Notes under the pieces: generated by a model
Databases searched by the model: none
Told to the model about the DNA's origin: nothing
Seen by the model: the letters and a program-made list of their open reading frames with translations, nothing else
Position numbers and translations under genes: made by a program
Part shown: one piece after another, positions 23,641 through 34,230 of the stretch
Layout: each line of letters begins with the position of its first letter
How positions within the stretch are numbered: position 1 is the stretch's first letter
Source: Tigriopus japonicus
Taxonomy: Eukaryota; Arthropoda; Copepoda; Harpacticoida; Harpacticidae
Direction: 5' to 3'
DNA: 64,000 bases
NCBI GenBank assembly: GCA_010645155.1
Contig: CM021322.1
Coordinates: forward strand, 1,762,987 to 1,826,986

Positions 23641-24748
23641 AGTTTAAAAGAAGAATATCTTATTACTTGAAAGCTTACTCGATCACTTCAGGGTGCTCAA
23701 ATTCTTGCGTATTTCTGGACCCACGATTGAAGCAAGTGTCTCTTGCAAATAGTTGGAAACTTCAAGCTAAGAATAGCTTTCTCTAAGGGACACTAACCCT
23801 TTTCATTGTTAGTCAACATATTAATGAGTGCTATTGTAAATTTCAAATCGTTTTGGTACCAAAATTTTGTTTAATCATTCCAACAGACCTTAAGCTTTCT
23901 TCAGAATGTAGGCCGTTTCACCTGTTAATAATTGTGCGTGAAAAATATATTTTAGGAAATTGTTGACTTTTGTGATTCCGTTCATTCCTGAATCTGGAAC
24001 AATCCTTTTTTAGTTCATTACTACTCTATTTTCCAAAAGAGTAAGAAATGGCTGAATTGGATCTGATGGGTGGGTTCCAAAACGAGTTTTGGAGTTTGAT
24101 GAAGATTACTTATTATAAACTTTTTTTGTGTTGAGTTGTGATTTTTTGTATATGATTCAAATACCCTCAAAGGATTGAAATATTTCTTTCCCTTAGATAC
24201 TAATCACCGTGACAATTACGCTACTACCCCAGGCGCCACCTGGGTGTCCTGAAATGCACCTTTTATGTTTTTGCTTGAAAGCTATGAAATTTACTAGATT
24301 AATAGCTATTAGTAGTAACTTGGGCAAGGCGAGGGATATTGTGTTGAACTTGTATAATGAGTCTGACCCGAATCCGTTAAAACCTTGATCATCCGACCTG
24401 AAGGATGATCTTTCCGAACGTGGTCGATGGAGTGGCAGGGTTCTGCAGGGGGTTTAAGAGGACGGGGAGGCACTGGACTTAACACTTTCAATCAATAAAC
24501 TTTGGGAAGAGAATTTCTCGACCTTCGAAGTTACCTACACGGAAAACAATGAACAGTTGTCTTTCCGGAAGAGAGAGCCAAGTGGAATCACTAGGAACTA
24601 TAAGGTTTCGCAAACACGAAACCTGCTACTTCTCAAATCTCTTGTGAATGTAAAAAAGTGTCTAGATGTGATGCAATAGCTTTTAAGCGTGCATTTCATA
24701 CCAAACGAAGTTGCGAGACCTTTATTTATTTAGTCCGGAGAAAATATT
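23641..24748. other. No gene seen
   Basis: No exon, RNA gene or bounded element recognised. Confidence 0.5.
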
Positions 24749-24802
24749 GGATAAACACGTATGGTAGTGTTGGGTTTTGATACATATAATCCGTCAAGTA
24801 AG

Positions 24803-24969
24803 CCAGGGACCACTGTGCGTCAGGACGAATTTCAAAAATACACACTGGGTCCGATCATTGTACTAAAATGTGAGGTTTTTGCAACAAATATTTTGTTCAG
24901 TTTAATTTTCATTGTACTAATCGGACCCAGTGTGTATTTTGAAAGTAATCCTGGCTTGAGCCATCCTTG
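24803..24969 (-). mobile_element. Family B MITE, copy 2 (6-bp TSD)
   Basis: Inserted in duplicated block X; the empty site is visible in block Y at about 48071-48076. Flanks show the 6-bp duplication AGTAAG (24797-24802, 24970-24975). The interior contains the palindrome pair ACACTGGGTCCGAT / ATCGGACCCAGTGTG. 167 bp, non-coding. Confidence 0.9.
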
Positions 24970-25987
24970 AGTAAGCATACCCAATATTGCAAATACTAGT
25001 AAAAGTGTGCATGTGTTATCAAGACATTTGCTTATATTTTTAGTTTGAAACAAATGATTTTTGGTTTAGTTCTTGGGGAAAATATTGAGAAGCCAGGTTT
25101 GCTCTTTTGTTTAATAGGTCCCCCTTCATCATCGGTTGGGGGATTGACCGATTTCATCTATGCTGCGGGTGGAATAGGACCATCTCTCACGCAGCCGATG
25201 AGAGGCACAAATAGGTTGAGGCCTTCAACCGTCGAGGACGTGTTCTAAAATTAGACATAAATAGAATGAGCAATAGGGCAAACTACTCGTTTATTACTTG
25301 TAATCAGCGTCAGTTCAATCGATGTAGGTCAGTTTCATATTTTTGATAAATGTCCACTCTGTATGCACCAATGTATATGTAGCAGTCCATGATGTACGAA
25401 CGAATCAAACTTAATTTGAATGCACCCAGGATATCTAAAATTTACTGTATTGAACACGGCTGGCCAAGATTCAATAAATTCTAGATATCCTTGAATACAC
25501 TAACGGCTTTCTGAAGCTCATTTCAATGAATTCAAAGTGATATTGATAAATAAGGCCCAGAACTAAATTTTTTAAGATACAAAATACTTCAAAAATATAT
25601 TTCTCAATTTTTACTATTTTGTCTGTTTTAAGGAAAAAAAATTCTCAAATACTTGAAATTATGTAGTATTTGTAAAAAAAACTACGCCAAATATTGCTGC
25701 AAATTGAAAACTGAATTGTTAAATCAATATACATGCAAAGTATGCCTCCAAACACGGCCAAATGCATCAAATTCACCAACAAATTTGGAGAATCGGCACA
25801 CAAACAAAAGAGACAAATAATGGCGTTGTCAAAAAAATTATTTGTTAAATATCCGCCTTTCTTCAAGTATTAAGCAATTATTTAGGGCTTTTGAATGAAA
25901 TATATTGGATAATTTGACACATTTTGCAAATATTTTTCCGGGCCCTGTTGATTATTTGAGATCGTGGACCAATCAATAAGTTTGTCA

Positions 25988-26491
25988 TTTGTTATGTATT
26001 ACCCGAGTAATCAGTTCGACAGCTTTAGCCACGGTGATGGTATTGGGGAGGAAGACGACCTCCGTCCCGTTGATGCCCGCCGATGGGCGACGATATCCCA
26101 AAAAAACTGTAACCGGTAATCACCGATGTCAAAGATAAGTGACGTCACATTTGACCAAATTGAAACCTAACCTAACCATACTTAAACCTAACCTAACCTA
26201 ACTAAACCTAACCTAACCTAACTTAAACCTAACCTAACCTAATTTAAACCTACTTTAACTTCATTCAAACCTAACTTAACCTAAATTTAACCTGAGAGGT
26301 GTGACGTCACGCATCTTTGACATCGGTGATTAACGATTAGACAAAAAAACGTGCTGAGTTGCACTCAACTGCTTCTTGGCTCGTACCAAGCCGCCTACGA
26401 ATGACAATTCTCTTGTGGAGTGGACATCTGGGAAGCCGAGGACCTCTTCGGCCTCCATCGTCACTGTCACAGTATGGAAGGGGCCAGCCAT
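25988..26491 (-). pseudogene. Gene-like ORF of block X, split by a MITE
   Basis: The same - strand reading frame as 52863-53126, but the element at 26108-26341 interrupts it after the codons for LSATQHVF. Both halves remain recognisable on either side. Function unknown. Confidence 0.5.
26108..26341. mobile_element. 234-bp Mutator-style MITE carrying TTAGG-like repeats
   Basis: Inserted in block X with a 9-bp TSD CAAAAAAAC (26099-26107, 26342-26350); the empty site is seen in block Y. The imperfect terminal inverted repeats of about 40 bp share TAATCACCGATGTCAAAGAT and GTGACGTCAC. The interior 26160-26290 is a degenerate (CCTAA)n array, equal to (TTAGG)n on the other strand. TSD length and long TIRs fit MULE-type elements. 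Confidence 0.85.
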
Positions 26492-27199
26492 GGCCAAGTG
26501 AAATCTGCGAAATCTTTACAATCTGGGACCTTTACCGGGATGACCACGGTTACTCTATGGACCCTATTTCTAGACAAGGATTTCGAAAAATAATGGATTG
26601 AGGTCGAAACTTTGTTATGACTAGTATTGGTCACCCAGGGCAGGGCTGCCAGGTAATTGGAGACCAAAAACGCCAGATCGCCCTGTCAAAAACGCCAGAT
26701 ATCGAAATTCTCCGCCAGATTTTTTTCAAAAAACCGCCAGAATAACGCCTGATTCCAGTTCCTTCATTATGCATTTGTTCTAGAGGAGACATATCATGCA
26801 CTAACCTTTCATCAATAAAGATAGCTGAGTTGAACCTATCAAGCATCCTTCGGGTTGATCCAGTTTAATAAGACACATTTTTCGCACACATTTGCTCTCA
26901 TTTAGATAAAAAGAGACTTTGAATTTGAGTTTATCAGTAAGACCAAATAAGACAAAAAATAAAGCAAACCACCATCATATTCAAGCTAATAATCATGAGT
27001 GTGAAACTTTCGAAAGGTTTCGTACCCTAAAAATGTGCTTTTGTAAGTAGTTGAAATATTTGGAAATTTTGTGAATTATTGGTTTGGCCTTTTACCCATA
27101 TATTTACAAAGTTTGATTTTTTGGCATTTCTTGCACTTCATTAGCCATGAATTAGCCAACAGAAATGCAAAACTGCATTTTTTACATTTTTTGTTTTTG

Positions 27200-28081
27200 C
27201 TCAAAAACTNNNNNNNNNNNNNNNNNNNNNNNNNNNNNNNNNNNNNNNNNNNNNNNNNNNNNNNNNNNNNNNNNNNNNNNNNNNNNNNNNNNNNNNNNNN
27301 NNNNNNNNNNNNNNNNNNNNNNNNNNNNNNNNNNNNNNNNNNNNNNNNNNNNNNNNNNNNNNNNNNNNNNNNNNNNNNNNNNNNNNNNNNNNNNNNNNNN
27401 NNNNNNNNNNNNNNNNNNNNNNNNNNNNNNNNNNNNNNNNNNNNNNNNNNNNNNNNNNNNNNNNNNNNNNNNNNNNNNNNNNNNNNNNNNNNNNNNNNNN
27501 NNNNNNNNNNNNNNNNNNNNNNNNNNNNNNNNNNNNNNNNNNNNNNNNNNNNNNNNNNNNNNNNNNNNNNNNNNNNNNNNNNNNNNNNNNNNNNNNNNNN
27601 NNNNNNNNNNNNNNNNNNNNNNNNNNNNNNNNNNNNNNNNNNNNNNNNNNNNNNNNNNNNNNNNNNNNNNNNNNNNNNNNNNNNNNNNNNNNNNNNNNNN
27701 NNNNNNNNNNNNNNNNNNNNNNNNNNNNNNNNNNNNNNNNNNNNNNNNNNNNNNNNNNNNNNNNNNNNNNNNNNNNNNNNNNNNNNNNNNNNNNNNNNNN
27801 NNNNNNNNNNNNNNNNNNNNNNNNNNNNNNNNNNNNNNNNNNNNNNNNNNNNNNNNNNNNNNNNNNNNNNNNNNNNNNNNNNNNNNNNNNNNNNNNNNNN
27901 NNNNNNNNNNNNNNNNNNNNNNNNNNNNNNNNNNNNNNNNNNNNNNNNNNNNNNNNNNNNNNNNNNNNNNNNNNNNNNNNNNNNNNNNNNNNNNNNNNNN
28001 NNNNNNNNNNNNNNNNNNNNNNNNNNNNNNNNNNNNNNNNNNNNNNNNNNNNNNNNNNNNNNNNNNNNNNNNNNNNNNNNN
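27200..28081. other. Assembly gap (N run)
   Basis: Unknown bases. Open frames that cross it have no meaning. Confidence 1.
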
Positions 28082-28610
28082 ACATTTAAAATTGATTTAC
28101 AAAAACTTTTGAAAACAAAATAGTTTGCCAAAAGAATACGCAAAACATTATGTTTAAACGAAAAGAGTGAAAGTAATATAAAGCCAACACATTAAAGGTA
28201 GGAATCTTGCGGTCTTAATTTAGAAGGAGCATCTTGTAGAAGAAGGGCTTTCTTGAGTTTCAAAATGGATCTTACGTCCTGTTACAAATGGCCAGAGAAA
28301 GCTTTCTTTTTTGAAAAAAGATCCAAAAAATGTGTTTCCTCTCAATTTGTCGCTTGATAGGCCAATTTTTTGATGTTTTTTTTTCAGTGGGGAAGTTTTT
28401 GGCCTTGATTTTTAGATATTTGTTTTTGTTGTCGTTCTTTCAGGAAGAAAAAAAGTTTTTCTTCAACCCAAAACAGACAAAAAAAGTCTGTGAAGTTTGA
28501 AATAAAAACTTTTTAATACTCGCCCTGGTAGTAATCCTAACCAATTTTCATAACTACTTTTTTATTGGAGCATGATGCCGCATTTCGGCAGAAAAACAAT
28601 AAATACTATT

Positions 28611-28765
28611 TATGCACCTGCAAAGGAAGGGAGTAATGGCCAAAATCCGGCGGAGGGAGTTTCATTTTATTGGCGACCCGAGGGCGTCAGCCCGAGGGGC
28701 GTCAATTAAAATGAAACGAGTGATGTCGGATCTTGACCATTCCTCCCTTCATTTGTGGGTGCATA
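28611..28765. repeat. Long near-perfect hairpin (foldback)
   Basis: Arms TATGCACCTGCAAAGGAAGG and CCTTCATTTGTGGGTGCATA pair with small bulges. Pairing continues inwards through GTTTCATTTTA / TAAAATGAAAC to a GC-rich CGAGGG/CCCGAG loop. The stretch is about 155 bp, inside the hAT element; it is probably a nested MITE. Confidence 0.85.
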
Positions 28766-29049
28766 TGGTATTTTGTTGACCAACTTATCCTTTTTGGGAC
28801 TTCCGTTACAATTTTTCAACCCTGAAAATCAGTTCAACCACGGACATTCGTACTATCCAACTAGCATGCTTTGCTTACTCAATACCGGTATTAGGAGCAA
28901 GCTCCGTTCACCTCAAGTACATCAGTTGGTGTGTTGGCTACTCAGTGCCATGGTATAAAAGCCTATCACGACTTCTTCAGTGGATCATTCCCCGTCAACG
29001 AGACGGGGGCTTCAGACGTGCAAGTAATTGTGAGTCTGAGATGTATTTG

Positions 29050-29150
29050 TAAAGGCATGATTCATTCATAGGGCAATGAAGTGATTGGTAGGGTAATAAA
29101 ATGATTTGTAGGGTAATAAAGTAAGTTGTAGGTGAATAATATTTTGGACC
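29050..29150. repeat. Short tandem repeat within the hAT element
   Basis: About four diverged units of GTAGGGTAATAAAGTGATT-like sequence, period 18-20 bp. Confidence 0.6.
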
Positions 29151-29382
29151 TGACCTCTTTGGGCTTGGAGGAAGTCTCATAAAAGGAGAAGGCGGTCAAT
29201 AAAATTTTCAATAATATTAGAAGATAAATTAAAAAAAGGAAGTTCACAACTAAAGCAATTTTAGGTACAGTCAAGGAGAGGAAATGAAATCAACAAGAAT
29301 TCTTGTTTCTTTTCGATGGGAAAAACGAACGTTCACATGCTGGATGGGATCGCTTTCTGTCCAATCACGGAAATCTCTTGGG

Positions 29383-30030
29383 ATTTTCCAGGTCAGGAAT
29401 GTCGGCAATCAAGGATTCGAGAGACTCGATCAAACTGATCTTGTATTCAGTTGCAACATTTTTTGAATCCACAACTTCTTGAAACTTCGCAAAAGCTTGG
29501 CCGAGTCGATGTCCCATAAGGGATGCGTCATTTTCCTGAAATATGATTCTTTGATTCTAATTGCTCACAAACAAACCACGACTAACATTTTACCTCCAAG
29601 AGTTCTTCTTTGTCTTTTCCCCTGACTGTAACCATTGGAATCTCGGTTGAGAGATCTTTCGCGTTTCCATTGGTTTCTGATCCAATTGTGTCCGATCCAC
29701 ACACATCATCATCATTTGCAACGTCATTGCACGTCTTGTTGGCACTTTCTGTTATCCGAAACAGAGCCAACACGTGAGAATTCCATGAGAATTTGGTCAG
29801 GATTGTCACCCGATGGTTGCACGTACTCCTAAAATATATTTCAATTGCAATTAAACAATTTCTTGTGAAAAGTAGAAATTGTAAGGACTTACAAAGCAAG
29901 TGTCAACCTTGACATGGTGCCTTCTTGCTGCCAACCCTTCAAATACTTTTTTGCATTTGATGCAATGAAAGAGTACTGACCCGTGATCCATTCTCAATGA
30001 TGACCATGAGAAGCAATGTTTACATTCTAG
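29383..30030 (-). CDS. Putative finger-containing gene inside the hAT element (partial, uncertain)
   Basis: Three exon-like pieces on the - strand. The first (about 30030-29893) has LECKHCF and then FHCIKCKKVFEGLAARRHH ending in Cys, a C-x2-C plus H/C pattern like a BED or C2H2 finger, before a GTAAGT donor. The second (about 29828-29592) carries an acidic, Asn/Asp-rich stretch and ends KEELLE before GTAAAA. The third (about 29550-29383) follows CATATTTCAG and reads ENDASLMGHRLGQAFAKFQE through to a stop. The second and third join in frame; the first and second do not without a frame change near 29730. hAT transposases often start with a BED finger, so this may be an N-terminal transposase relic. 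The catalytic part is not seen. Confidence 0.4.
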
Positions 30031-30674
30031 CAATGTTTACATTCTAGCAATGTCTTCCCCACCTCAAAACGGAACTTTGCCCTTTTTTGCTCACGCAACC
30101 TTGAATTAATTTTTGTGTCGTTTATAAGTGAGAGACGTGGCCTCAAACCGCCAGAAACACCAAAATCTGGCGGGCCAAACCGCCATCTGGCAGCCCTGAC
30201 CCAGGGTGATGATGAAGTGGGCTTAAAATATGTTTAAATAAGAAATGGTATTCATTGTCTGGATCTTGTTGGTCAAATTTCAACTTTAAAACTTAGCAAT
30301 AACTAAAACTGCCACTGAAAACTTGTTTTAAACATATTTCGAAGGATATTTGTATTCCTTGTCTAAAGCTGTCCTTGATCTAGAATACCAGGACGACAGC
30401 TTGCAAGCTGCTATCCAGACCAAGGGGGGCGCGTTATTTTCAGGCTGATTTGGCTCGCCGTCAGGCTGCTCGATTCAAATTCGGTAGGTGTCTTTATCGA
30501 AAGTCAGCTGTTGATCGTTCGTGTAAATGGGCAAAACAAACGATCGGCGCACTGAAACACTACATACAATCGAAAGAAATTTGAAGGAAAAGCAAGAAAA
30601 TATCATCATGGTTTGAAGTTTGGATGTGTTAATATTGCCCCAAAGGGTCTATCCTTCTTCATCAACGCGACTGT

Positions 30675-31190
30675 TTGTCTTTTCCTGACCATGGAGAGGA
30701 GATTTCCAAATGTTTTGCTGGAATGGAATCAGTTAGTCATTCGACCCGAGTTGACGAGGATTTGAGACTTGATGGACTTTCAAATGGACAAATTAGAAGA
30801 AAGAAGCCTTCTTTTGAGAAAGGTGTCTCATCCACAAGGATAAATGTGAAAGTAAGTGGCTCCCGAGAAGAAATGAGCGACGGGTGATCAAAAACAAGAC
30901 CAAAACGTCGACCCAATCCAAAATGCAAGCCAAACTGAGAAGCTCGCCACATCAAACCGACCCATAGGCATAAAGCCGCCAAAGTTATTCGGATTTGTCA
31001 AGGTAAGTGAAACGTGCACGAGTAATAATTGTGTACTTCATACATCTTCGAAAGCATGCTTTTTTTTAGGTTCCATCTCCCACCAACCAACACTTGATAA
31101 ATTTTGGTAATGACAAGGAAAATGTCCATGAACCAATTCAACGATACTTCAAGCACCGCCCACATTCAAGTCACACCTGTCACTCTGACT
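30675..31190 (+). pseudogene. Weak exon-like coding remnants, family unknown
   Basis: An open stretch (SFPDHGEEISKCFAGMESV to STRINVK) is followed by GTAAGT. After a frame change a second stretch reads KPPKLFGFVK before AAGGTAAGTG at about 31001. A polypyrimidine-AG acceptor at 31069 leads into VPSPTNQHLINFGNDKENV. The splice-like signals suggest remains of a spliced gene or transposase, but frames between the pieces do not agree and no domain is recognised. Confidence 0.25.
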
Positions 31191-31309
31191 AGAGCCTCTA
31201 AAGTAGAACTAACTCCACCTAAATTATTTTATTTTATTCTTTTATTCATTACCGACTTTTCATGCATTATTTTATTACTTTCATATTCCAATACTCCTTG
31301 TACTCCTCT

Positions 31310-31360
31310 AGGTGGTAAGTGTGGAAAACTCAATAAACAATAAAAAATAAACAATGAAGA
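31310..31360 (+). repeat. Shared A-rich tail, also at the window start
   Basis: GTGTGGAAAACTCAATAAAC plus AATAAA repeats closely resembles bases 1-45 of the window. It may be the 3' end of a dispersed transcript or retroelement. Confidence 0.5.
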
Positions 31361-31399
31361 AACTCGTGGGTGCTCCAACAACTCTAAAAATGTTGTCAT

Positions 31400-32869
31400 C
31401 AATCAAGGTGTCCTTTGGAGCAAGATTATGTTTATATTCATTTTCGTGAATATATGAATATACCTGTATTCTGTATTCAGGGACATGATCCCGTACATAG
31501 AGAAAGATTTTCTGCTAGGCCCTCCTCTCAAACGGGCATCATTCAATAGTCTGGTACCCCTTAACAAGATTCCTTGGCAGAATTGTGGGATTGTGGCTTC
31601 GAAATTTCCTTTGGCACTCGGCGCAATGGAAAAAGATACTCGCTTTATCATCGAGTAGAGTGTAATCTTCAAAATATACAGATGGTGAATTTACAGACCC
31701 AAGCAGACGAGGCTACTTTTTATAACTTAAGCATTCTTTAATGAAATTAATCCGTATCAAATATTCCTCTAATAAGTCAACTTCATTATAGTGAGTTTTT
31801 GTCATATTGAGGCCGAGGCCTGAATTGCAGCCTTTAATTGGTTCAATTTTAAACCCCTTGCGTGTCAACTCTCATAATCTTCTTGAATTCTGTTCTTATC
31901 CGTGTCCAATTTCAGGTTCTTTTGGTTTTTTCTTCAGTCAAGGATAGGGTGCAACATCATATTTTTAATGTTGCGAGTTCACGTTGACCTAACATAAATG
32001 AATATAGATTGAGCTACTCTCAGTGATTTTTGTTACAAATTGTTAAGGTATGATGACGAACCATTTTTAGAAATATAATATGATGTAACATCTCAAAATA
32101 GTTTTATTACATTTTTAATTTGATTTCACGTTCCTCAAAGATGCTGTGTACTCAAATATTGCAGCAATTCCTGTTACGTATGTTCATTATGTTATGACAT
32201 ATATATTCTTTAGTTTCCCTCCTTCTCTCCATCTATCTATTGCCCGTTATTATCAAAAATTAATGTTGAAATTCTTGTTCAATGAAAAATAACTTATCGC
32301 AATAAACATTATCATTACTAAATATGCATTGTATCAGACCAATATGTGAAAGTGTCTGAAAGTGAGCTACCAACTAAATAATGTATTGTTTTACGAGACC
32401 GCGAAGATAACTACATTTGAAATGGTGGATGTCAAGGCAAGCCCTTCGAATTTAATACTAAGTACCTCAACTCCAACTTTTTATTTTAGTACTGACAATG
32501 CTTCAAGTAAAAAAACACACCATTGGACTGTAAGATTTTTCAAAAGCAGTACATCTAAAGCAGTTATCTTCATTAGTGACTTTGAACTGTTTTGGTTTTG
32601 GCATTTATGCATGATTTATCCTTGTTTTATTGGTTAATGGAATGCTTTTTGATGTATTTTATGCTCTTAATTTGAATTTATTCAAAGTTTTAAGTAACAT
32701 GTATGAAAATCTCCCATGTTTAAAGCATTTGGAAAGAACGTGACGCAAGGGAAATGAGAAAGTTCCACATTTCAGATCGCTTTCCTCTCATTTGTATGAA
32801 AGCAAAAGAAAAAATATCTATCACATAATGAATATAAACATAACCTTGCTCCAAATGACACCTTGATTG
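31400..32869. mobile_element. Candidate foldback element with 43-bp inverted ends
   Basis: The end CAATCAAGGTGTCCTTTGGA then GCAAGATTATGTTTATATTCA (31400-31443) is repeated inverted, with three or four changes, at 32827-32869. No TSD is evident. Near the left end a - strand frame reads DDKASIFFHCAECQRKF (about 31655-31605), resembling the finger exon at 29.9-30.0 kb. Confidence 0.5.
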
Positions 32870-33164
32870 TTAAAATATTTAAGCTTGAACGTGTTGTAAT
32901 CGACATCTTGCTCGAAGTCCATAACGGACAATTCTCCTTTCTGCCCATTTAGGCGTTCGAGGAGACCTCTAGCGGTTGGTAAACCGAAACACTGAGCTCT
33001 CGCCCCCCTTGATCCAGACTACAAATCAGTGTTGCTACGACATTTAAGACGGAGGCAGAAAAGCCGCACGGACTGACGCACCGTATTTCGGGCGACAAGT
33101 AAGTCCTCCGCAGACAGTACAGGTTCAACTCCCACAATCAGTTAGAAACTTTGTTTCGTTCATT

Positions 33165-33210
33165 ATTACAAGGAATCTCATTCGTGGTAGCGGCATTAAT
33201 AATCCGCAAT
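33165..33210 (+). mobile_element. Small relic of the LINE 3' tail
   Basis: ACAAGGAATCTCATTCGTGG followed by TAGCGGCATTAATAATCCGC resembles the tail of the LINE copy at 63011-63050. It is short and diverged. Confidence 0.5.
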
Positions 33211-33974
33211 TTATTACAAAGCAATGGCATCAATTTTGAACTCTGTAATCCCCAAAATAATTCAAGTAAAGTTATGTCTCGTAGAATTGTTGGGTTTATA
33301 CCGTATATTCTATATTTAAGTGGTAAAATTAGAAAGGAAAAAAAGAAGATTTTGAGCTGAAACATTACGTTACATTGAACATTATTATTACAATCTTTTT
33401 ATGATGTAATACCTTCCTTTCTTGTTAATGTAAATTAAAAAAAATGAACCAAACTTCAGATTTTTAGAGGGTTTTGAATGCAAATTTACTAGGTTTTTGA
33501 TCATCGGTGCACTAATTGTTAGGATTTACCTAGCTGCCTTATAACTTCAAGCAACATGCTCAACTAGAAAATATCCCAACCCGAATGATTGATAGACATA
33601 ATCTTGATAATTACCTTTAGCTGATGCCACGATGATTGCTTAAATAGCATTTGAAAATTTAATCTCCTGGCTGCATGTTGCATGTCAATTTGAAAAAAAC
33701 ACTATGATTCAGTGTTGCCTCTTTATGTTGGAATTTAACAACAAACCTGTCAATGCCGGGCTTTCATCTTTCATTCTTCTCATAGAACCTGTTTTTTGAA
33801 CAAAATAACACAATTAGCACACTGCTAAGGAAACATTTCACTTAATTCCAATTTATTTTATTTGAAAAAAATGTTGTCATTCCATGGTTTAAAATTGATG
33901 CTATTGGAAATTTCCGCAACATTGATTTGTCGTCTGAATAGCAGCTTTAAAGCTGTCGTCCTGGTATTCTAGAT

Positions 33975-34230
33975 ATAGGGTCCATAACGGTTAGTCATCG
34001 ATCGTTACACTTGAATTCCCACTCGAATCAGCTGTTATCCGAGCTGAAAAGTGTTGCTATGAGCCCTATATTTCTAACAAATCTTCGTAAACAGACTTTT
34101 TAGCGTTGCCAAAATCTGACATAATTATGCCAGTTTTAAAGGTCAAACATACTTATAAATAAGTATGCCAAAATAGATGTCTCGTGTTACTAAAGTAATT
34201 ACCGAGTAGGGTCCACGAACATGCTTGGGA
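33975..34230 (+). repeat. Dispersed repeat, about 250 bp
   Basis: Begins TAGGGTCCATAACGG and ends GTAGGGTCCACGAAC. Its right half is found inverted at about 47667-47830 (GTTCGTGGACCCT onwards, including TTAGAAATATAGGGCTCAT). Its left half recurs at 53195. Confidence 0.7.

Larger units (their letters stand above)
24749..26560. repeat. Duplicated block, copy X
   Basis: This block matches 48028-53192 nearly base for base, apart from insertions. Copy X carries its own insertions (a family B MITE at 24803-24969 and a TTAGG-bearing element at 26108-26341) and lacks about 90 bp near 25665. Without insertions the shared unit is about 1.4-1.5 kb. It includes a gene-like - strand ORF, which the element at 26108 splits in this copy. 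Confidence 0.9.
26641..30198. mobile_element. 3.56-kb hAT-type transposon (with assembly gap)
   Basis: Perfect 12-bp terminal inverted repeats CAGGGCTGCCAG / CTGGCAGCCCTG and an 8-bp TSD ACCCAGGG (26633-26640, 30199-30206). Many subterminal CCGCCAGA / TCTGGCGG motifs lie at both ends, typical of hAT elements. The centre is partly an 882-base N gap, so any transposase may be hidden there; no hAT dimerisation domain is visible in the sequenced part. A small spliced gene with a zinc-finger-like exon lies at its right end on the - strand, and a long hairpin at 28611-28765. Confidence 0.9.

Noticed and set aside
24309..24491. Pro-rich minus-strand ORF
   Set aside because: Short, and no support beyond openness.
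27071..28143. 300+ codon ORFs
   Set aside because: Made of unknown bases across the assembly gap.
32949..33137. GGTTCAACTCCC resembling a tRNA B box
   Set aside because: No pairing T-stem, acceptor stem or A box at the right distance, so not called a tRNA or SINE.
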